From Hydrogenophaga intermedia (GTDB lineage Bacteria; Pseudomonadota; Gammaproteobacteria; Burkholderiales; Burkholderiaceae_C), in the NCBI RefSeq assembly GCF_023715105.1, contig NZ_JAMBNO010000002.1, positions 186,001-250,000 on the forward strand: 64,000 nt of DNA, in the 5' to 3' direction. Positions 34,738-44,423 of the stretch are shown here, piece after piece. The position numbers and the translations under genes were made by a program. How positions within the stretch are numbered: position 1 is the stretch's first letter; each line of letters begins with the position of its first letter. The notes under the pieces were generated by a model. It did not search any database, had not been told where the DNA came from, and worked only from the letters and a program-made list of their open reading frames with translations.

Positions 34738-35649
34738 GTGAAGTCCGATCGCGTGAAGACCGCCCGCGCGCCATCGCGTTCCGCCTCGGCGGCCGCACGA
34801 ACCCTGCGCAACCTCAGCACCCTGCAGCTGGCGCTGCTGGTTTCGCTCGGGGTGCACGCGGCCCTGCTCACCGTGCGCTTTGCCGCGCCCGAGCAATTCA
34901 ACCGCGTCTTCAAGGACACCCCGCTCGAGGTCATCCTCGTCAACGCCCGCAGCGACCAGCGGCCCGAAAAGGCCCAGGCCATCGCCCAGGCCTCCCTGGC
35001 CGGCGGTGGCGACGCCGAACGCGGGCGCGCCACCTCGCCGCTGCCACCGGCCGCCGTGGCCCGCCTGGGTGACGCGCCCGACGAAGCCGCCCGCCGTGTG
35101 GAAGCGCTGCGCGAGCAGCAGGAACGGTTGCTGGCCCAGGTGCGCCGCTCCCTGGCCGCCATGCCCCCGCCGGAAAAGGCCAGCGCACAGCCCACCCAGG
35201 AATCGATCGAGCGTGAGCAACGCCGCCAGGCGCTGGTGAAGATCCTGGCCGAGATCGAGAAGCGCATCAACGAAGAGAACGCGCGCCCGAAGAAGCGCTA
35301 CATCAGCCCGGCCACGCGCGAGGCGGTCTACGCCGTCTATTACGACGGCCTGCGCCGGCGCATCGAGCAGCACGGCACGGCCAATTTCCCCGAGGCGGGC
35401 GGGCGCAAGCTGTACGGCGAACTCACCATGGTGATCACCGTCAATCACACCGGGCAGGTGCTGGACACCGAGGTGGTGCAAGGCTCCGGCACGGCCCTGC
35501 TCGACCGGCGCGCGCAGGCCATCGTGCGGGGCCTTTCCTTTGGCCGCTTCAGCGACGCCATGCGCCGCCAGGCCGATCAGATCGTGGTCGTCTCGCGCTT
35601 TCGCTTCACGCGCGACGACGGTCTGCAAACCCAGCTCTCGGGCCAGTAG
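34738..35649 (+). CDS. tonB: TonB-like energy transducer, C-terminal TonB domain
   Basis: 303 residues: cytoplasmic start, one membrane anchor (LALLVSLGVHAALLTVRFA, about residues 31-49), a periplasmic linker with a predicted coiled coil (EAARRVEALREQQERLLAQVRRSLA and IEREQRRQALVKILAEIEKRI) and a C-terminal TonB domain (AVYAVYYDGLRRRIEQHG...YGELTMVITVNHTGQVLDTEVVQGSG). It links inner-membrane proton-motive force to the outer membrane, but no ExbB/ExbD genes are here and the coiled coil is unlike classical proline-rich TonB. The start is a GTG at 34738; a second GTG at 34753 is possible. Confidence 0.82.
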   Translation: MKSDRVKTARAPSRSASAAARTLRNLSTLQLALLVSLGVHAALLTVRFAAPEQFNRVFKDTPLEVILVNARSDQRPEKAQAIAQASLAGGGDAERGRATSPLPPAAVARLGDAPDEAARRVEALREQQERLLAQVRRSLAAMPPPEKASAQPTQESIEREQRRQALVKILAEIEKRINEENARPKKRYISPATREAVYAVYYDGLRRRIEQHGTANFPEAGGRKLYGELTMVITVNHTGQVLDTEVVQGSGTALLDRRAQAIVRGLSFGRFSDAMRRQADQIVVVSRFRFTRDDGLQTQLSGQ

Positions 35650-35651
35650 CG

Positions 35652-36398
35652 GTGCGCGCATTCGGTCGCTGGCTGCTCTGGCTGATGTTCGCGGGCGTGG
35701 CCCTGCAGCTCTTCTTTCTTGGCCGCATCGCGCTGATGGCGGCCCTCGATCCACACAGCACCGCGTTCCAGCGCTCCGAGGCCTGGCGCGTTGCGGTCGG
35801 CCACGCACGCGGCGAAGGCGAATGGCGCTGGCGCCAGCAGTGGGTGGACGGCGAGCAGATCAGCCCGCACCTGTGGCGTGCGGTGGTGGCCTCGGAGGAC
35901 GCGGGCTTCTTCGAGCACCGAGGCGTGGAGTGGGAGGCCATCCAGAAGGCGTGGCAGAAGAACGAGCGGCGCCAGGAACAGGCGGAGCGCCGCGCCGCGC
36001 AGAACCCCAACCGCGCCACACGCGAACCCAAGGTGGTGGGCGGCTCCACCATCACGCAGCAACTGGCCAAGAACCTGCTGCTCTCGGGCGAGCGCACGCT
36101 GCTGCGCAAGGGCCAGGAGCTGGTGCTTTCGCTCATGCTCGAGCTGCTGCTGGACAAGCGTCGCCTCCTGGAGATCTACCTCAACAGTGTCGAGTGGGGC
36201 CAGGGCGTGTTCGGCGCCGAGGCCGCGGCGCAGCGCTACTTCAACAAGCCCGCGAGCCGCCTCACGGCCTACGAGGCGGCGCGGCTGGCGGTGATGCTGC
36301 CCTCGCCCAAGTTCTTCGAGACGCGCCCCGGCTCGGCCTACCTCGCGCGCCGCGCGGGCACCATCGTCGCCCGCATGGGCGACATCAGGCTGCCATGA
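35652..36398 (+). CDS. mtgA: Monofunctional biosynthetic peptidoglycan transglycosylase MtgA
   Basis: 248-residue family GT51 enzyme with one N-terminal membrane anchor (LLWLMFAGVALQLFFL). Catalytic motifs: ASEDAGFFEHRGVEWEAIQKA (catalytic Glu in EDAGFFEH), GGSTITQQLAKNLLLSGERT and LNSVEWGQGVFGAEAAAQRYF. It polymerises lipid II without a transpeptidase domain. The GTG start is two bases after the tonB stop; the stop overlaps the next gene in ATGA. Confidence 0.95.
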   Translation: MRAFGRWLLWLMFAGVALQLFFLGRIALMAALDPHSTAFQRSEAWRVAVGHARGEGEWRWRQQWVDGEQISPHLWRAVVASEDAGFFEHRGVEWEAIQKAWQKNERRQEQAERRAAQNPNRATREPKVVGGSTITQQLAKNLLLSGERTLLRKGQELVLSLMLELLLDKRRLLEIYLNSVEWGQGVFGAEAAAQRYFNKPASRLTAYEAARLAVMLPSPKFFETRPGSAYLARRAGTIVARMGDIRLP

Positions 36399-37012
36399 GG
36401 CCCGCCGCCAGCGCTGTCGGCTACTTCCTGCTCGGGCTGGTGCGCCTGCTCACCGGTGCGCAGGCGCGCTGGCACGGCTGCCCGCCCAAGGCCGAGCAGC
36501 GCATTTACTTCGCCAACCACCAGAGCCACGCCGACCTGGTGCTGATCTGGGCCGCGCTGCCGCAGGAGCTGCGCAGCATCACGCGCCCGATCGCCGCGAA
36601 GGACTACTGGACCGCCTCGCCGCTCAAGCGCTGGATCACCACCGAGGTGTTCAACGCGGTCTACGTCGAGCGTGAGCGAAAGGGCGACGAGGACCCGCTG
36701 GCGCCGCTGATCGCCGCGCTGGAGAGCGGCGACTCGCTGATCCTTTTCCCCGAGGGTACGCGAGGCCACGAGGAAGACCCGCAGCCCTTCAAGAGCGGCC
36801 TCTACAACCTGGCGCAGCGCTTCCCCGAGGTGGTGCTGGTGCCGACCTGGATCCACAACGTGCAGCGCGTGATGCCCAAGGGCGAGGTGGTGCCGGTGCC
36901 GGTGCTGTGCTCGGTGACCTTTGGCGAGCCGATCCGGCTGGGTGCCGACGAGCCGCGGGCGGACTTCCTGACCCGCGCGCGTGCGGCGGTCATCGCCCTG
37001 AGGGACATCTGA
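36395..37012 (+). CDS. PlsC-type 1-acyl-glycerol-3-phosphate acyltransferase
   Basis: 205 residues with an N-terminal membrane segment and the acyltransferase motifs [12 protein letters not shown] (HX4D) and [11 protein letters not shown]. The family transfers acyl chains to lysophosphatidic acid or related lysolipids. Coupled to mtgA by ATGA and to the CdsA-like gene by TGATG, it forms a phospholipid pair with that gene. Whether it is the main PlsC or a paralogue cannot be decided. Confidence 0.85.
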   Translation: MRPAASAVGYFLLGLVRLLTGAQARWHGCPPKAEQRIYFANHQSHADLVLIWAALPQELRSITRPIAAKDYWTASPLKRWITTEVFNAVYVERERKGDEDPLAPLIAALESGDSLILFPEGTRGHEEDPQPFKSGLYNLAQRFPEVVLVPTWIHNVQRVMPKGEVVPVPVLCSVTFGEPIRLGADEPRADFLTRARAAVIALRDI

Positions 37013-37998
37013 TGGGCGCATTCCTGCGCGGCCTGAGCCAGAACCAGCAGGTGGGCCTGCTGTTCCTGGTGGTGTTCGGTCTGCTCACCCTGGTCACGGT
37101 GGCGGGCATGCTGCTGTCGCTGCGCGAACGCCGCGCCCACGGCGACGACGCCCAGCTGGCCCGGCGCCGCCACGACAACGCCAACCTGCTGCGCGTGTCC
37201 TGGATCATGGCCATGGTGTTCTGGGTCGGCTGGGTACTCGGCGAAGGTGTGTCCATCGTGCTGTTCGGCGTGCTCTCCTTCTTCGCCCTGCGCGAGTTCA
37301 TCAGCCTCTCGCCCACGCGCCGCGGCGACCATCGCAGCCTTGTGCTGGCCTTCTTCGTGGTGCTGCCAGCGCAGTTCGCCCTGGTCTGGAACAAACACTT
37401 CGACCTGTTCACCGTGTTCGTGCCCGTGTATGTGTTCCTGGCCTTGCCGGTGGTGAGCGCCCTGCGCAACGACCCGCAGCGCTTCCTGGAGCGCAACGCC
37501 AAGCTGCAATGGGGCATCATGGTCTGCGTCTATGGCCTGAGCCACGTGCCGGCATTGCTGCTGCTGCAGTTCCCGCGCTGGCTTGGCAACAACGCCTTCC
37601 TGGTGTTCTTCCTGGTGCTGGTGGTGCAGACCTGCATGCTGGTGCAGCACCTCACCGCTCGCGGGCGCTCCCGGCCCGTGGCACCCGCCATCAGCGAGAG
37701 CTTTCACTGGCAGAGCTGGGGCTGGGGCCTGCTGGCGGGCGGCCTGCTGGGCGCACTGCTCGCGGGCTTCACACCCTTCAAGCCACTGCAGGCACTGGCC
37801 ATGGCGCTGGTGGCATGCGTGGCGGGCTCGCTCGGCCACCTGGTGATGAAAGCCATCAAGCGCGACCGCGGCGTGACGAACTGGGGCGGCGAGCGCCGCT
37901 CCGTCACCGGCGCGGCCGGCCTGCTCGACCGCATCGACGCGCTGTGTTTCGCGGCACCCGTGTTTTTCCATTCTGTGCGCTGGACCTTCGACCTATGA
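37012..37998 (+). CDS. CdsA-like phosphatidate cytidylyltransferase
   Basis: 328 residues with about eight membrane segments. The C-terminal region [16 protein letters not shown]...[20 protein letters not shown] aligns with the CdsA signature (K-R-x4-K-D...H-G-G-x2-D-R-x-D), but the HGG is GAAG-like and the KD is TN, so the key residues are only partly kept. CdsA makes CDP-diacylglycerol from phosphatidate and CTP. With the acyltransferase before it this looks like an E. coli YnbB-like variant rather than the housekeeping cdsA (inference). The stop overlaps ruvC in ATGA. Confidence 0.78.
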   Translation: MGAFLRGLSQNQQVGLLFLVVFGLLTLVTVAGMLLSLRERRAHGDDAQLARRRHDNANLLRVSWIMAMVFWVGWVLGEGVSIVLFGVLSFFALREFISLSPTRRGDHRSLVLAFFVVLPAQFALVWNKHFDLFTVFVPVYVFLALPVVSALRNDPQRFLERNAKLQWGIMVCVYGLSHVPALLLLQFPRWLGNNAFLVFFLVLVVQTCMLVQHLTARGRSRPVAPAISESFHWQSWGWGLLAGGLLGALLAGFTPFKPLQALAMALVACVAGSLGHLVMKAIKRDRGVTNWGGERRSVTGAAGLLDRIDALCFAAPVFFHSVRWTFDL

Positions 37999-38543
37999 GG
38001 ATTCTCGGCATCGACCCCGGCCTGCAGTGCACCGGCTTCGGCGTGCTCGACGCCGACGGACCGCGCCTGCACTACGTGGCCAGCGGCACCATCCAGACCA
38101 GCCCGAAGGACGGCGCCCTGCTGCCCGCTCGGCTGAAGGTGCTGTTCGACGGCATTGGCGAGGTGGTGCAGCGCTACCAGCCCCAGGTGGCGGTGTGCGA
38201 GATCGTGTTCGTGAACGTGAATCCACAAGCCACGCTGCTGCTGGGCCAGGCGCGCGGCGCCTGCCTGACCGCGCTGGTGGCCAATGGCCTGAACGTGGCC
38301 GAATACACCGCCCTGCAGCTCAAGAAGGCTGTGGCTGGGCACGGCCGCGCCACCAAGGAGCAGATGCAGGAAATGGTGAAACGCCTGCTGCAGTTGCCCG
38401 GCCTGCCCGGCAAGGACGCGGCCGACGCGCTGGGCCTGGCCATCACGCACGCACAGGTGGCACGCACCACCGCGGCCATCGAACGGGTGGCGCCGCTGCG
38501 GGCGCGCACGCACGCGGCGTACAAGGCCGGCAGGAGCTACTGA
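37995..38543 (+). CDS. ruvC: Holliday junction resolvase RuvC
   Basis: 182-residue endonuclease that cuts Holliday junctions with RuvAB. The acidic catalytic residues are visible in [16 protein letters not shown] (Asp7), [22 protein letters not shown] and [16 protein letters not shown]. Start at ATGA overlap with the CdsA-like gene. ruvA and ruvB are not adjacent. The sensor kinase gene follows at once. Confidence 0.96.
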   Translation: MRILGIDPGLQCTGFGVLDADGPRLHYVASGTIQTSPKDGALLPARLKVLFDGIGEVVQRYQPQVAVCEIVFVNVNPQATLLLGQARGACLTALVANGLNVAEYTALQLKKAVAGHGRATKEQMQEMVKRLLQLPGLPGKDAADALGLAITHAQVARTTAAIERVAPLRARTHAAYKAGRSY

Positions 38544-38550
38544 GGTGGTC

Positions 38551-40806
38551 ATGCGCTGGCTCGGCCGTCGCCCAGCGGGCCTGGGCGCGTGGCTGGCATT
38601 GGCCTTCATCGTGCTGTCGATGGCGCTCACCGCGGCCCTGACCTGGTTCATCGGCCACGCCGCGATCGGGCAGTTGCGGTCCACGATCGGCGTGAACCTG
38701 GCCGAGCTGGCGACGCAGACCGCCAGCCGCCTGGATCGCTCCATGTACGAACGCCACCGCGAGGTGCGGCTCATGGCGGCGCGCCTGGGTGACGTGACCG
38801 ATCCGGCCCGCGTGCGGCGCGAACTCGACACCCTGCAGACCAGCTATCCGCTGTACTCCTGGATCGGACTGACCGACGACAGGGGCACGGTGCTCACCGC
38901 CACAGGCGGCCTGCTCGAAGGCGTCGATGTATCGGGGCGCCCCTGGTTCATCAACGCCCAGCGTGGTCAGGCCATGGGCGACGTGCACGAAGCCGTGCTG
39001 CTGGCCCGCCTGCTCGGCAACGAAGGCGAGGCGCCGCCCCGCTTCGTTGACATCGCGTTCACGATGTCGAACGCCGACGGCAGCCCACGCGGTGTACTGG
39101 CGGCGCACCTGAATTGGTCGTGGGCGCGCGATGTGGAGCGGGCCATCTTCCAGCCGCTGGACGCCACGCGCGCGATCACGCCCTTGATCGTTTCCCGAGA
39201 CAACCGCGTTCTTCTGGGGCCCGCCGACCTCCTGGGCACCGCGCTGGATTTGCCCAGCCTGCGCCAGGCTGCCATGGCATCGGGCAAGGCCACCGGTCAC
39301 ACCGAAGAAAGTTGGCCCGACGGCCATCGCTACCTCGTGGGCTATGCCAGCGATCGCGGACTCGACGATTACCCGGGCATGGGCTGGCGTGTGCTCGTGC
39401 GGCAGCGCCTGGACGAGGCCTATTCGCCGGCCTCCGCGCTACAGCGCCAACTGCTCGTCGCCGGCTTGCTCGCGGCGCTGGTTTTCTCGGTGCTGGGCTG
39501 GTGGGTGGCTCGCTGGATCTCGCGACCCCTGCGCGCCCTCACGACATCGGCCGGACAACTGCAGCAGGGCCAGCCGGTGCGGGTGCCCGTATCGAACCAC
39601 TACGAAGAGGTGGCGCAACTCGGCCAGGCCTTGAATGCCCTCGTTTACCGCTTGCAGGCCAACGAGGTGCAGCTGCTCGAACTCAACGCCAACCTGGAGC
39701 GACGCGTGAACGACCGCACGCAGGAGCTGCGCAAGGCGTTCGAACAGGTGAAGTCCAACGAGCAGCGCATCGAAACGCTCGTGGAACTGGCACAGGACCC
39801 GTTCGTGACGATGGACTTTTTCGGCCGCATCACCGACTGGAACTCGGCCGCAGAGCAACTGCTGGGCTGGAAGAGCGAGGACGTGATCGGTCGCCCGCTG
39901 GAGGAGATCATCATTCCTGCGCGCTACCGCGGACAGATGCAGGCAGCGCTCGCGCACTACCTGCAAACCCGCGAAGCGCCGTTCGTGGGCCAGCGCCTCG
40001 AGCGCCTGATCATCGACAACCAGGGGCGCGAGATACCGGTGGAAATGCGCATCGGCCTGATCGACAACCCGCCGGTCCAGTTGTTCAGCGCGTTCCTGCA
40101 CGACATCCGCGAGCGCCAGGAAATCGAGCGCCTGAAAAAGGAGTTCGTCTCGACCGTCTCGCACGAGTTGCGAACCCCGCTCACCGCCATGTACGGCTCG
40201 CTGAACCTGATGGCCACCGGCATGGCTGGCGAGCTGCCAGCGGACGCCAGGGAGCTGGTGCAACTGGCCAACGACAGCTGCGAGCGGCTGATCCGGCTCA
40301 TCAACGAGTTGCTCGACATCGAGAAGATGGACGCGGGCAACATGCAGTACGACATGCGCCGCCAGCCGATCGAGCCGTTGGTGATGCGCGCGGTGCGCGA
40401 CACCATGGCCTACGCGAGCCACTATGGTGTCGAACTGCGTTTTCTGGCTGGTGCCGACGCCATGGTCGATGTCGACGGCGACCGCATCGTGCAGGTGGTG
40501 GTCAACCTGCTCTCCAACGCCACCAAGTACTCACCTCGCGGCGGCATGGTGGACGTGTCGATCAAGGTGCGATCGGGTCATGTCAGGGTGTCGGTGCTGG
40601 ACCAGGGGCCAGGCGTGCCCGAGGCCTTTCGCGCGCGCATTTTCGAGCGGTTCGCGCAGGCCGACGGCTCCGACCGACGACAGAAAGGCGGCACCGGCCT
40701 GGGCCTGGCGATCTGTCGCAGCATCATGGTGGCGCACGGCGGGCGCATTGACTTCACCAGTGAGCCCGGCCGCACCGAGTTCTTCTTCGAGCTGCCGCTG
40801 GCCTGA
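38551..40806 (+). CDS. Membrane sensor histidine kinase with periplasmic cache and PAS domains
   Basis: 751 residues. First membrane segment about 13-37, a ~270-residue periplasmic double-cache-like sensor (YSWIGLTDDRGTVLTATGG, GRPWFINAQRG), second membrane segment about 305-328, HAMP, coiled coil, PAS (PFVTMDFFGRITDWNSAAEQLLGWK), HisKA (VSTVSHELRTPLTAMYGSL, His538) and HATPase (NLLSNATKYSPRGG, GGTGLGLAICRSI). It carries no receiver domain. Its 3' end faces the glycosyltransferase operon, which contains a stand-alone receiver, 27 bases away; pairing of the two is inferred. Start choice: ATG at 38551 with TGAGG before it; a GTG at 38545 is also possible. Confidence 0.87.
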   Translation: MRWLGRRPAGLGAWLALAFIVLSMALTAALTWFIGHAAIGQLRSTIGVNLAELATQTASRLDRSMYERHREVRLMAARLGDVTDPARVRRELDTLQTSYPLYSWIGLTDDRGTVLTATGGLLEGVDVSGRPWFINAQRGQAMGDVHEAVLLARLLGNEGEAPPRFVDIAFTMSNADGSPRGVLAAHLNWSWARDVERAIFQPLDATRAITPLIVSRDNRVLLGPADLLGTALDLPSLRQAAMASGKATGHTEESWPDGHRYLVGYASDRGLDDYPGMGWRVLVRQRLDEAYSPASALQRQLLVAGLLAALVFSVLGWWVARWISRPLRALTTSAGQLQQGQPVRVPVSNHYEEVAQLGQALNALVYRLQANEVQLLELNANLERRVNDRTQELRKAFEQVKSNEQRIETLVELAQDPFVTMDFFGRITDWNSAAEQLLGWKSEDVIGRPLEEIIIPARYRGQMQAALAHYLQTREAPFVGQRLERLIIDNQGREIPVEMRIGLIDNPPVQLFSAFLHDIRERQEIERLKKEFVSTVSHELRTPLTAMYGSLNLMATGMAGELPADARELVQLANDSCERLIRLINELLDIEKMDAGNMQYDMRRQPIEPLVMRAVRDTMAYASHYGVELRFLAGADAMVDVDGDRIVQVVVNLLSNATKYSPRGGMVDVSIKVRSGHVRVSVLDQGPGVPEAFRARIFERFAQADGSDRRQKGGTGLGLAICRSIMVAHGGRIDFTSEPGRTEFFFELPLA

Positions 40807-40833
40807 TCGTCCAGCGGGTCGGGTGGTGCCGTG

Positions 40834-42240
40834 TCACGGGCCGGCGTTGAGTCCCTTGCGCTTCATCTCGCCCCACTGGGACTCGCGCTGGGTGGCCCAG
40901 CGCCACAGGCCGATCAGGCGCCACCAGCTGTTGAGCTGGCGATAGCCGAAGTTCTCGAGCACCACCATCAGCACCAGCAGGGCCAGTTGCCCCGCACGCG
41001 GGTACAGATGGAACGCCATTTCCTCCAGCAACAGGCCGGAAAACGACAGCAGCACGCCCAGGCCCACGGCCACGAACAGGAAGATCGCAAACGCCTGCCA
41101 TGAAATCAGGCCGAACGACCACGCCAGCACCATGAAGACGTAGCCGCCCAGTTCGACCAGCGGGCCCAGCCATTCGAAGGCCGCAAAGAAAGGGTAGGCC
41201 AGCCAACCGGGCGCTCCACCCCGGCGGTTGAACATCAGGCCGACATTGGTGCTCATGCTCTCTGACAAGCCCCGCTGCCAGCGGATGCGCTGGTTGCGCA
41301 GGGTGAGTCGGTCCTCCGGCGCTTCGGTCCAGCACACCGGGTCGGGCACGAACTCGATGCGATAGCGTTGTTGCAGTGCCCGCAGATGGCGGTGCAGGCG
41401 CACCACCAGCTCCATGTCCTCACCGATGGTCTTGACGCGGTAGCCCCCGACTTCAATCACCAGGTCGCGCCGGAACAAGCCGAAGGCGCCCGAGATGATG
41501 AGCATGGCGTTGAGCTGGGACCAGCCCAGGCGGCCAAAGAGAAACGCCCGCAGATACTCCACCACCTGGAACAGGGCCCACAGGTTGCGCGGCAGCCCCA
41601 CCTGCGTGAGCACCCCGCCTTCGATTCGGCAACCGTTGGCCACGCGCACGGTGCCGCCGGTGGCCACCACGAAGGGGTCGCGCTGGAACGGCTTGACCAC
41701 GCGCTGCAAGGCATCGCGCTCCAGGATGGAGTCGGCATCGACGCCGCAGAAGAGTTCGTGTCGGGCGAGGTTGATGCCCGCGTTCAGCGAGTCGGCCTTG
41801 CCACCGTTGGCTTTGTCGATCACCCGCAGGTTGGGGTGAAGGCGCGAGCGAAAGCACCCCCGGATGGGTTGCGTGGGCAGGCGCTGTGCCACGGCCTCCG
41901 GGAACGGCTCCAGCGCGAAGGCCTCGACCAACGCCGCCAGCGTGCCATCGCGCGACCCGTCGTTGATGACGATGACCTCGAAATTCGAGTAGCTCAAGCC
42001 CAGCATGGAACGCACGGAATCGACGATCGAAGCCTGCTCGTTGAAGGCCGGCACCAGCAGGCTGATGCCCGGGTCCATGCCGCTGTGAACCTGGGGCAGC
42101 TCATCCAGCACGCGCTCCTGCAGGCCGCGCCACAGGCTGATCATCGAGACCAGGTTGAGCAGCAGATAACCGAGGTTGAGCAAAACGAAATAGGCCAGCA
42201 CGAACGCCGTGGTCGCCTCGATCAGCAACGGCACCGTCAT
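40834..42240 (-). CDS. Processive family-2 glycosyltransferase (PgaC/YaiP-like membrane synthase)
   Basis: 468 residues: two N-terminal membrane segments (about 8-40), a cytoplasmic GT-A domain with VINDGSRDGT, GGKADSLNAGI, VDADSIL, the catalytic-base region TEAPED and the polymer-acceptor motif QRIRWQRGLSES, then three or four C-terminal membrane segments (about 330-420). The D, D, D, QxxRW pattern is that of inner-membrane synthases that polymerise and extrude a beta-linked glycan (PgaC, HAS, BcsA). No PilZ domain is seen. It is coupled by ATGA to the HEAT-repeat gene. The sugar is unknown. Confidence 0.88.
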   Translation of the reverse strand: MTVPLLIEATTAFVLAYFVLLNLGYLLLNLVSMISLWRGLQERVLDELPQVHSGMDPGISLLVPAFNEQASIVDSVRSMLGLSYSNFEVIVINDGSRDGTLAALVEAFALEPFPEAVAQRLPTQPIRGCFRSRLHPNLRVIDKANGGKADSLNAGINLARHELFCGVDADSILERDALQRVVKPFQRDPFVVATGGTVRVANGCRIEGGVLTQVGLPRNLWALFQVVEYLRAFLFGRLGWSQLNAMLIISGAFGLFRRDLVIEVGGYRVKTIGEDMELVVRLHRHLRALQQRYRIEFVPDPVCWTEAPEDRLTLRNQRIRWQRGLSESMSTNVGLMFNRRGGAPGWLAYPFFAAFEWLGPLVELGGYVFMVLAWSFGLISWQAFAIFLFVAVGLGVLLSFSGLLLEEMAFHLYPRAGQLALLVLMVVLENFGYRQLNSWWRLIGLWRWATQRESQWGEMKRKGLNAGP

Positions 42241-43319
42241 CGCGCCTCCCCGCCCCACTCGCGCTGCGCGATGGCGTGGCGCAGTGCGTCGTGCGCCGGG
42301 GTACCCGGCGCTGCCAGCGCCCGCAGATCCGGCTCGCCCAGGAACGGCAGATCGACGAGCACATGGGCGCTCGCCAGCCGGACATCGGCGTCGGCGTCCT
42401 GGAGCAAGGCGCTCAGTCGGGGAAGGTCGGCGGGAACCGCGATGCTGGCCATGGCGCGCAAGGCCTGAGCGCGCACACCCGCGTGCGGGTGCTGCAGCGC
42501 CTGCAGCACCCCGTCGTGCCACTCGGGGCCGTGCAGCAAGGGCAGCAATTCGCACACCACCGCCGGCTCCGTGCGCTGTTGCAGCAGCCGATGCAGGCTC
42601 GGCGGTGGCAGGTTCGCGCGCAGGGCACGCGCCAGACGCAAGGCCCTGGGCAAACGGCTCGGGCGCAGGCCCGGCAGATGCCGCGCCAGCATGAGGGCGA
42701 AGGCATCACGCGCATCGGCCATGAAAGCGGCGAGACGGGCCACGTCCCAGTCGTCACGTTGCAATACCGCCGGTGTGAGGGTCTCGGCCGCCCGCAGCGG
42801 GTCGATCTGCACGAGTGCTCGGGCCGCGTTGATCGACAGCAGCGGATCACGCAGCCCGGCCAACCGATGCAAGGCCTCCCACGCCGCTGGATCGCGCAGA
42901 TGACCCAGCGCCAGCACCGCCTGCAAGCGCGCGGGCCGCGATCCACCGGCCAGCAGACTGCGCGCGAAACGGTCCAGGCCCAGGCTGCGTGCGGCGTTGT
43001 TGAGCCGCTCGGCCGCCTCACCGCGAACCGACTCGTGCAGATACACCCACAGCCGCAGGAAGCGCCGGCGCTCGCCTGCGGGCAGCGCGGGCAACGGGGC
43101 GGTCGAGGGCTCGATCACCAGCGACAGCAACCGGGGGCGCCACTGCGCCACAAAGGCCTGCCAACGCCGCTCTTCCCGAAGCAAGGCAAGGCGCAGCAAC
43201 ACGATCACCAGTGCAACGATCACCGTCAGCAACGTGGCCACCACGCCGCTCCAGAGAGCCACCCGCAGGACTGGGTCAGAAACGTCGCTGAACACCGGCG
43301 CCCACACCCGTGCGCACAT
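42237..43319 (-). CDS. HEAT-repeat protein with N-terminal membrane anchor
   Basis: 360 residues. One strong membrane segment near the start (VLRVALWSGVVATLLTVIVA, about 17-45) precedes a mostly helical region in which pairs of helices repeat, clearest in RPARLQAVLALGHLRDPAAW and HPHAGVRAQALRAMASIAVP and DADVRLASAHVLVDLP, i.e. HEAT-type repeats. Such repeats bind proteins; here they probably form an inner-membrane scaffold for the synthase (inference). The start at ATG 43319 overlaps the yaiO-like gene by 44 bases; a later GTG at 43295 is possible. The stop is coupled to the glycosyltransferase by ATGA. Confidence 0.8.
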   Translation of the reverse strand: MCARVWAPVFSDVSDPVLRVALWSGVVATLLTVIVALVIVLLRLALLREERRWQAFVAQWRPRLLSLVIEPSTAPLPALPAGERRRFLRLWVYLHESVRGEAAERLNNAARSLGLDRFARSLLAGGSRPARLQAVLALGHLRDPAAWEALHRLAGLRDPLLSINAARALVQIDPLRAAETLTPAVLQRDDWDVARLAAFMADARDAFALMLARHLPGLRPSRLPRALRLARALRANLPPPSLHRLLQQRTEPAVVCELLPLLHGPEWHDGVLQALQHPHAGVRAQALRAMASIAVPADLPRLSALLQDADADVRLASAHVLVDLPFLGEPDLRALAAPGTPAHDALRHAIAQREWGGEAR

Positions 43320-44037
43320 AGAAGTCGCCCTGGCGCGTTCGGCTGAGCGAGCCGGTGAGCGTCCAGGCGTCGTCCAGGCGCCAGCGCGCCACCAGCGCCA
43401 GCGAGCGCACGCGGGCCAGCGCGATATTGCCCGCGCCGAGCTCGGTGGCCTCGTCGCCGGCAGCGACGATCAATCCCAGTGAGCGGCCTTCGGCCGGATA
43501 CCAGTGGCTGCGCCATTCGAGAACCTGCTCGCTGCGCCCGAGCGCACGCACGGGAGACCAACGCAGGGCGTGGCTGAAATCACCCACGTAACGCTCAAGA
43601 CCGAGATCGAGGCGATCAACCTCGCTGCTGCGGTAGCGGGTGTGGCGTGCACCCAGGTGCAGCAGCCACGCCGGGGCGAATTCGTACTGCAGGCGCCCCG
43701 CCAGGCCTGTTCTGGGCAGGACGCGGTGCGTGGGACTGACCGTCAGCGACAACCCGGCCACCCACGCGGGCGACAACGCGCGCTCGTGCGTGAGTTCGAA
43801 CTGCGTGTCGTCGAGCCCGAAACGGGAGGTGCGGGTGAGTGCGAAGGCACTGAAGTCGCGCGCGCCATGGTGACGCTGGACGCGCAGGCTGTGCTCGGTC
43901 CAGTCAGCGTAGCCGCGGTCGAGGTCACTGCGTTCGGTGGACAGGCCCACCTCCGTGCGGGGAGCGTCTGCATCTTGTGCATGTGCCAGCGGACCTGCCA
44001 GCAGCAGGACCAACCACCAGCCCGCGCAGCGCTTCAC
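43276..44037 (-). CDS. YaiO-family outer-membrane beta-barrel protein
   Basis: 253 residues with a signal peptide (KRCAGWWLVLLLAGPLAHA, cleaved about residue 20). The mature part alternates polar and hydrophobic residues in short strands with frequent aromatic/Arg ends (RDFSAFALTRTSRFGLDD, WLLHLGARHTRYRSSEVDRLDLGLERYVG) and ends in VGAGVQRRF, a C-terminal Phe typical of outer-membrane barrels. The layout matches E. coli YaiO, encoded near a family-2 glycosyltransferase (YaiP). The GTG start at 44037 overlaps the response-regulator stop in GTGA. A role as glycan exit pore is inferred. Confidence 0.8.
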   Translation of the reverse strand: MKRCAGWWLVLLLAGPLAHAQDADAPRTEVGLSTERSDLDRGYADWTEHSLRVQRHHGARDFSAFALTRTSRFGLDDTQFELTHERALSPAWVAGLSLTVSPTHRVLPRTGLAGRLQYEFAPAWLLHLGARHTRYRSSEVDRLDLGLERYVGDFSHALRWSPVRALGRSEQVLEWRSHWYPAEGRSLGLIVAAGDEATELGAGNIALARVRSLALVARWRLDDAWTLTGSLSRTRQGDFYVRTGVGAGVQRRF

Positions 44038-44423
44038 GGGCGTCCTTTCGAGAACCGGCGCAGCCGGGCGAGCAATTCGGCCGGCTGGAACGGCTTGAGG
44101 ATGTAGTCGTTGGCGCCGGCGTCCAGTGCACGCACGATGTCGCTTTCCTGTGTCTTGGCGGTGAGCATGACCACGGGAACGTCGGCCCATCCTGCCTGGG
44201 CGCGCAGGCGACGCACGAGCTCGAACCCGTCCACAAAAGGCAGCATCACGTCCAGCAACGCCACGGCAGGCACCGCCCCGGTTTCGATCAGGCGCACGCC
44301 TTCGCGGCCATCGACGGCGTGCAGCACCTCGTACCCTTCGCGTTCCAGCATGAAGCGCAGCAAGTGGGCGATGTGGTCGTCGTCTTCAACGACCAGCGCC
44401 AGGGGGCGGGTGCTGGCACTCAC
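44034..44423 (-). CDS. Single-domain response regulator
   Basis: 129 residues, one CheY-like receiver and nothing else: acidic pocket VVEDDDHIAHLLRF, phospho-acceptor Asp58 in ALLDVMLPFVDG, Thr in VVMLTAK and Lys in YILKPFQPAELLARL. Without an output domain it must act by protein contact, possibly on the HEAT protein or the synthase. The GTG start at 44423 overlaps the stop of the 58-residue membrane protein in GTGA. The likely kinase is the convergent sensor gene at 38551-40806 (inference). Confidence 0.88.
   Translation of the reverse strand: MSASTRPLALVVEDDDHIAHLLRFMLEREGYEVLHAVDGREGVRLIETGAVPAVALLDVMLPFVDGFELVRRLRAQAGWADVPVVMLTAKTQESDIVRALDAGANDYILKPFQPAELLARLRRFSKGRP

Noticed and set aside
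40754-41335. Minus-strand frame at the kinase/glycosyltransferase junction
   Set aside because: Out of frame with the synthase, Arg/Pro-rich and without motif; overlaps two well-supported genes.
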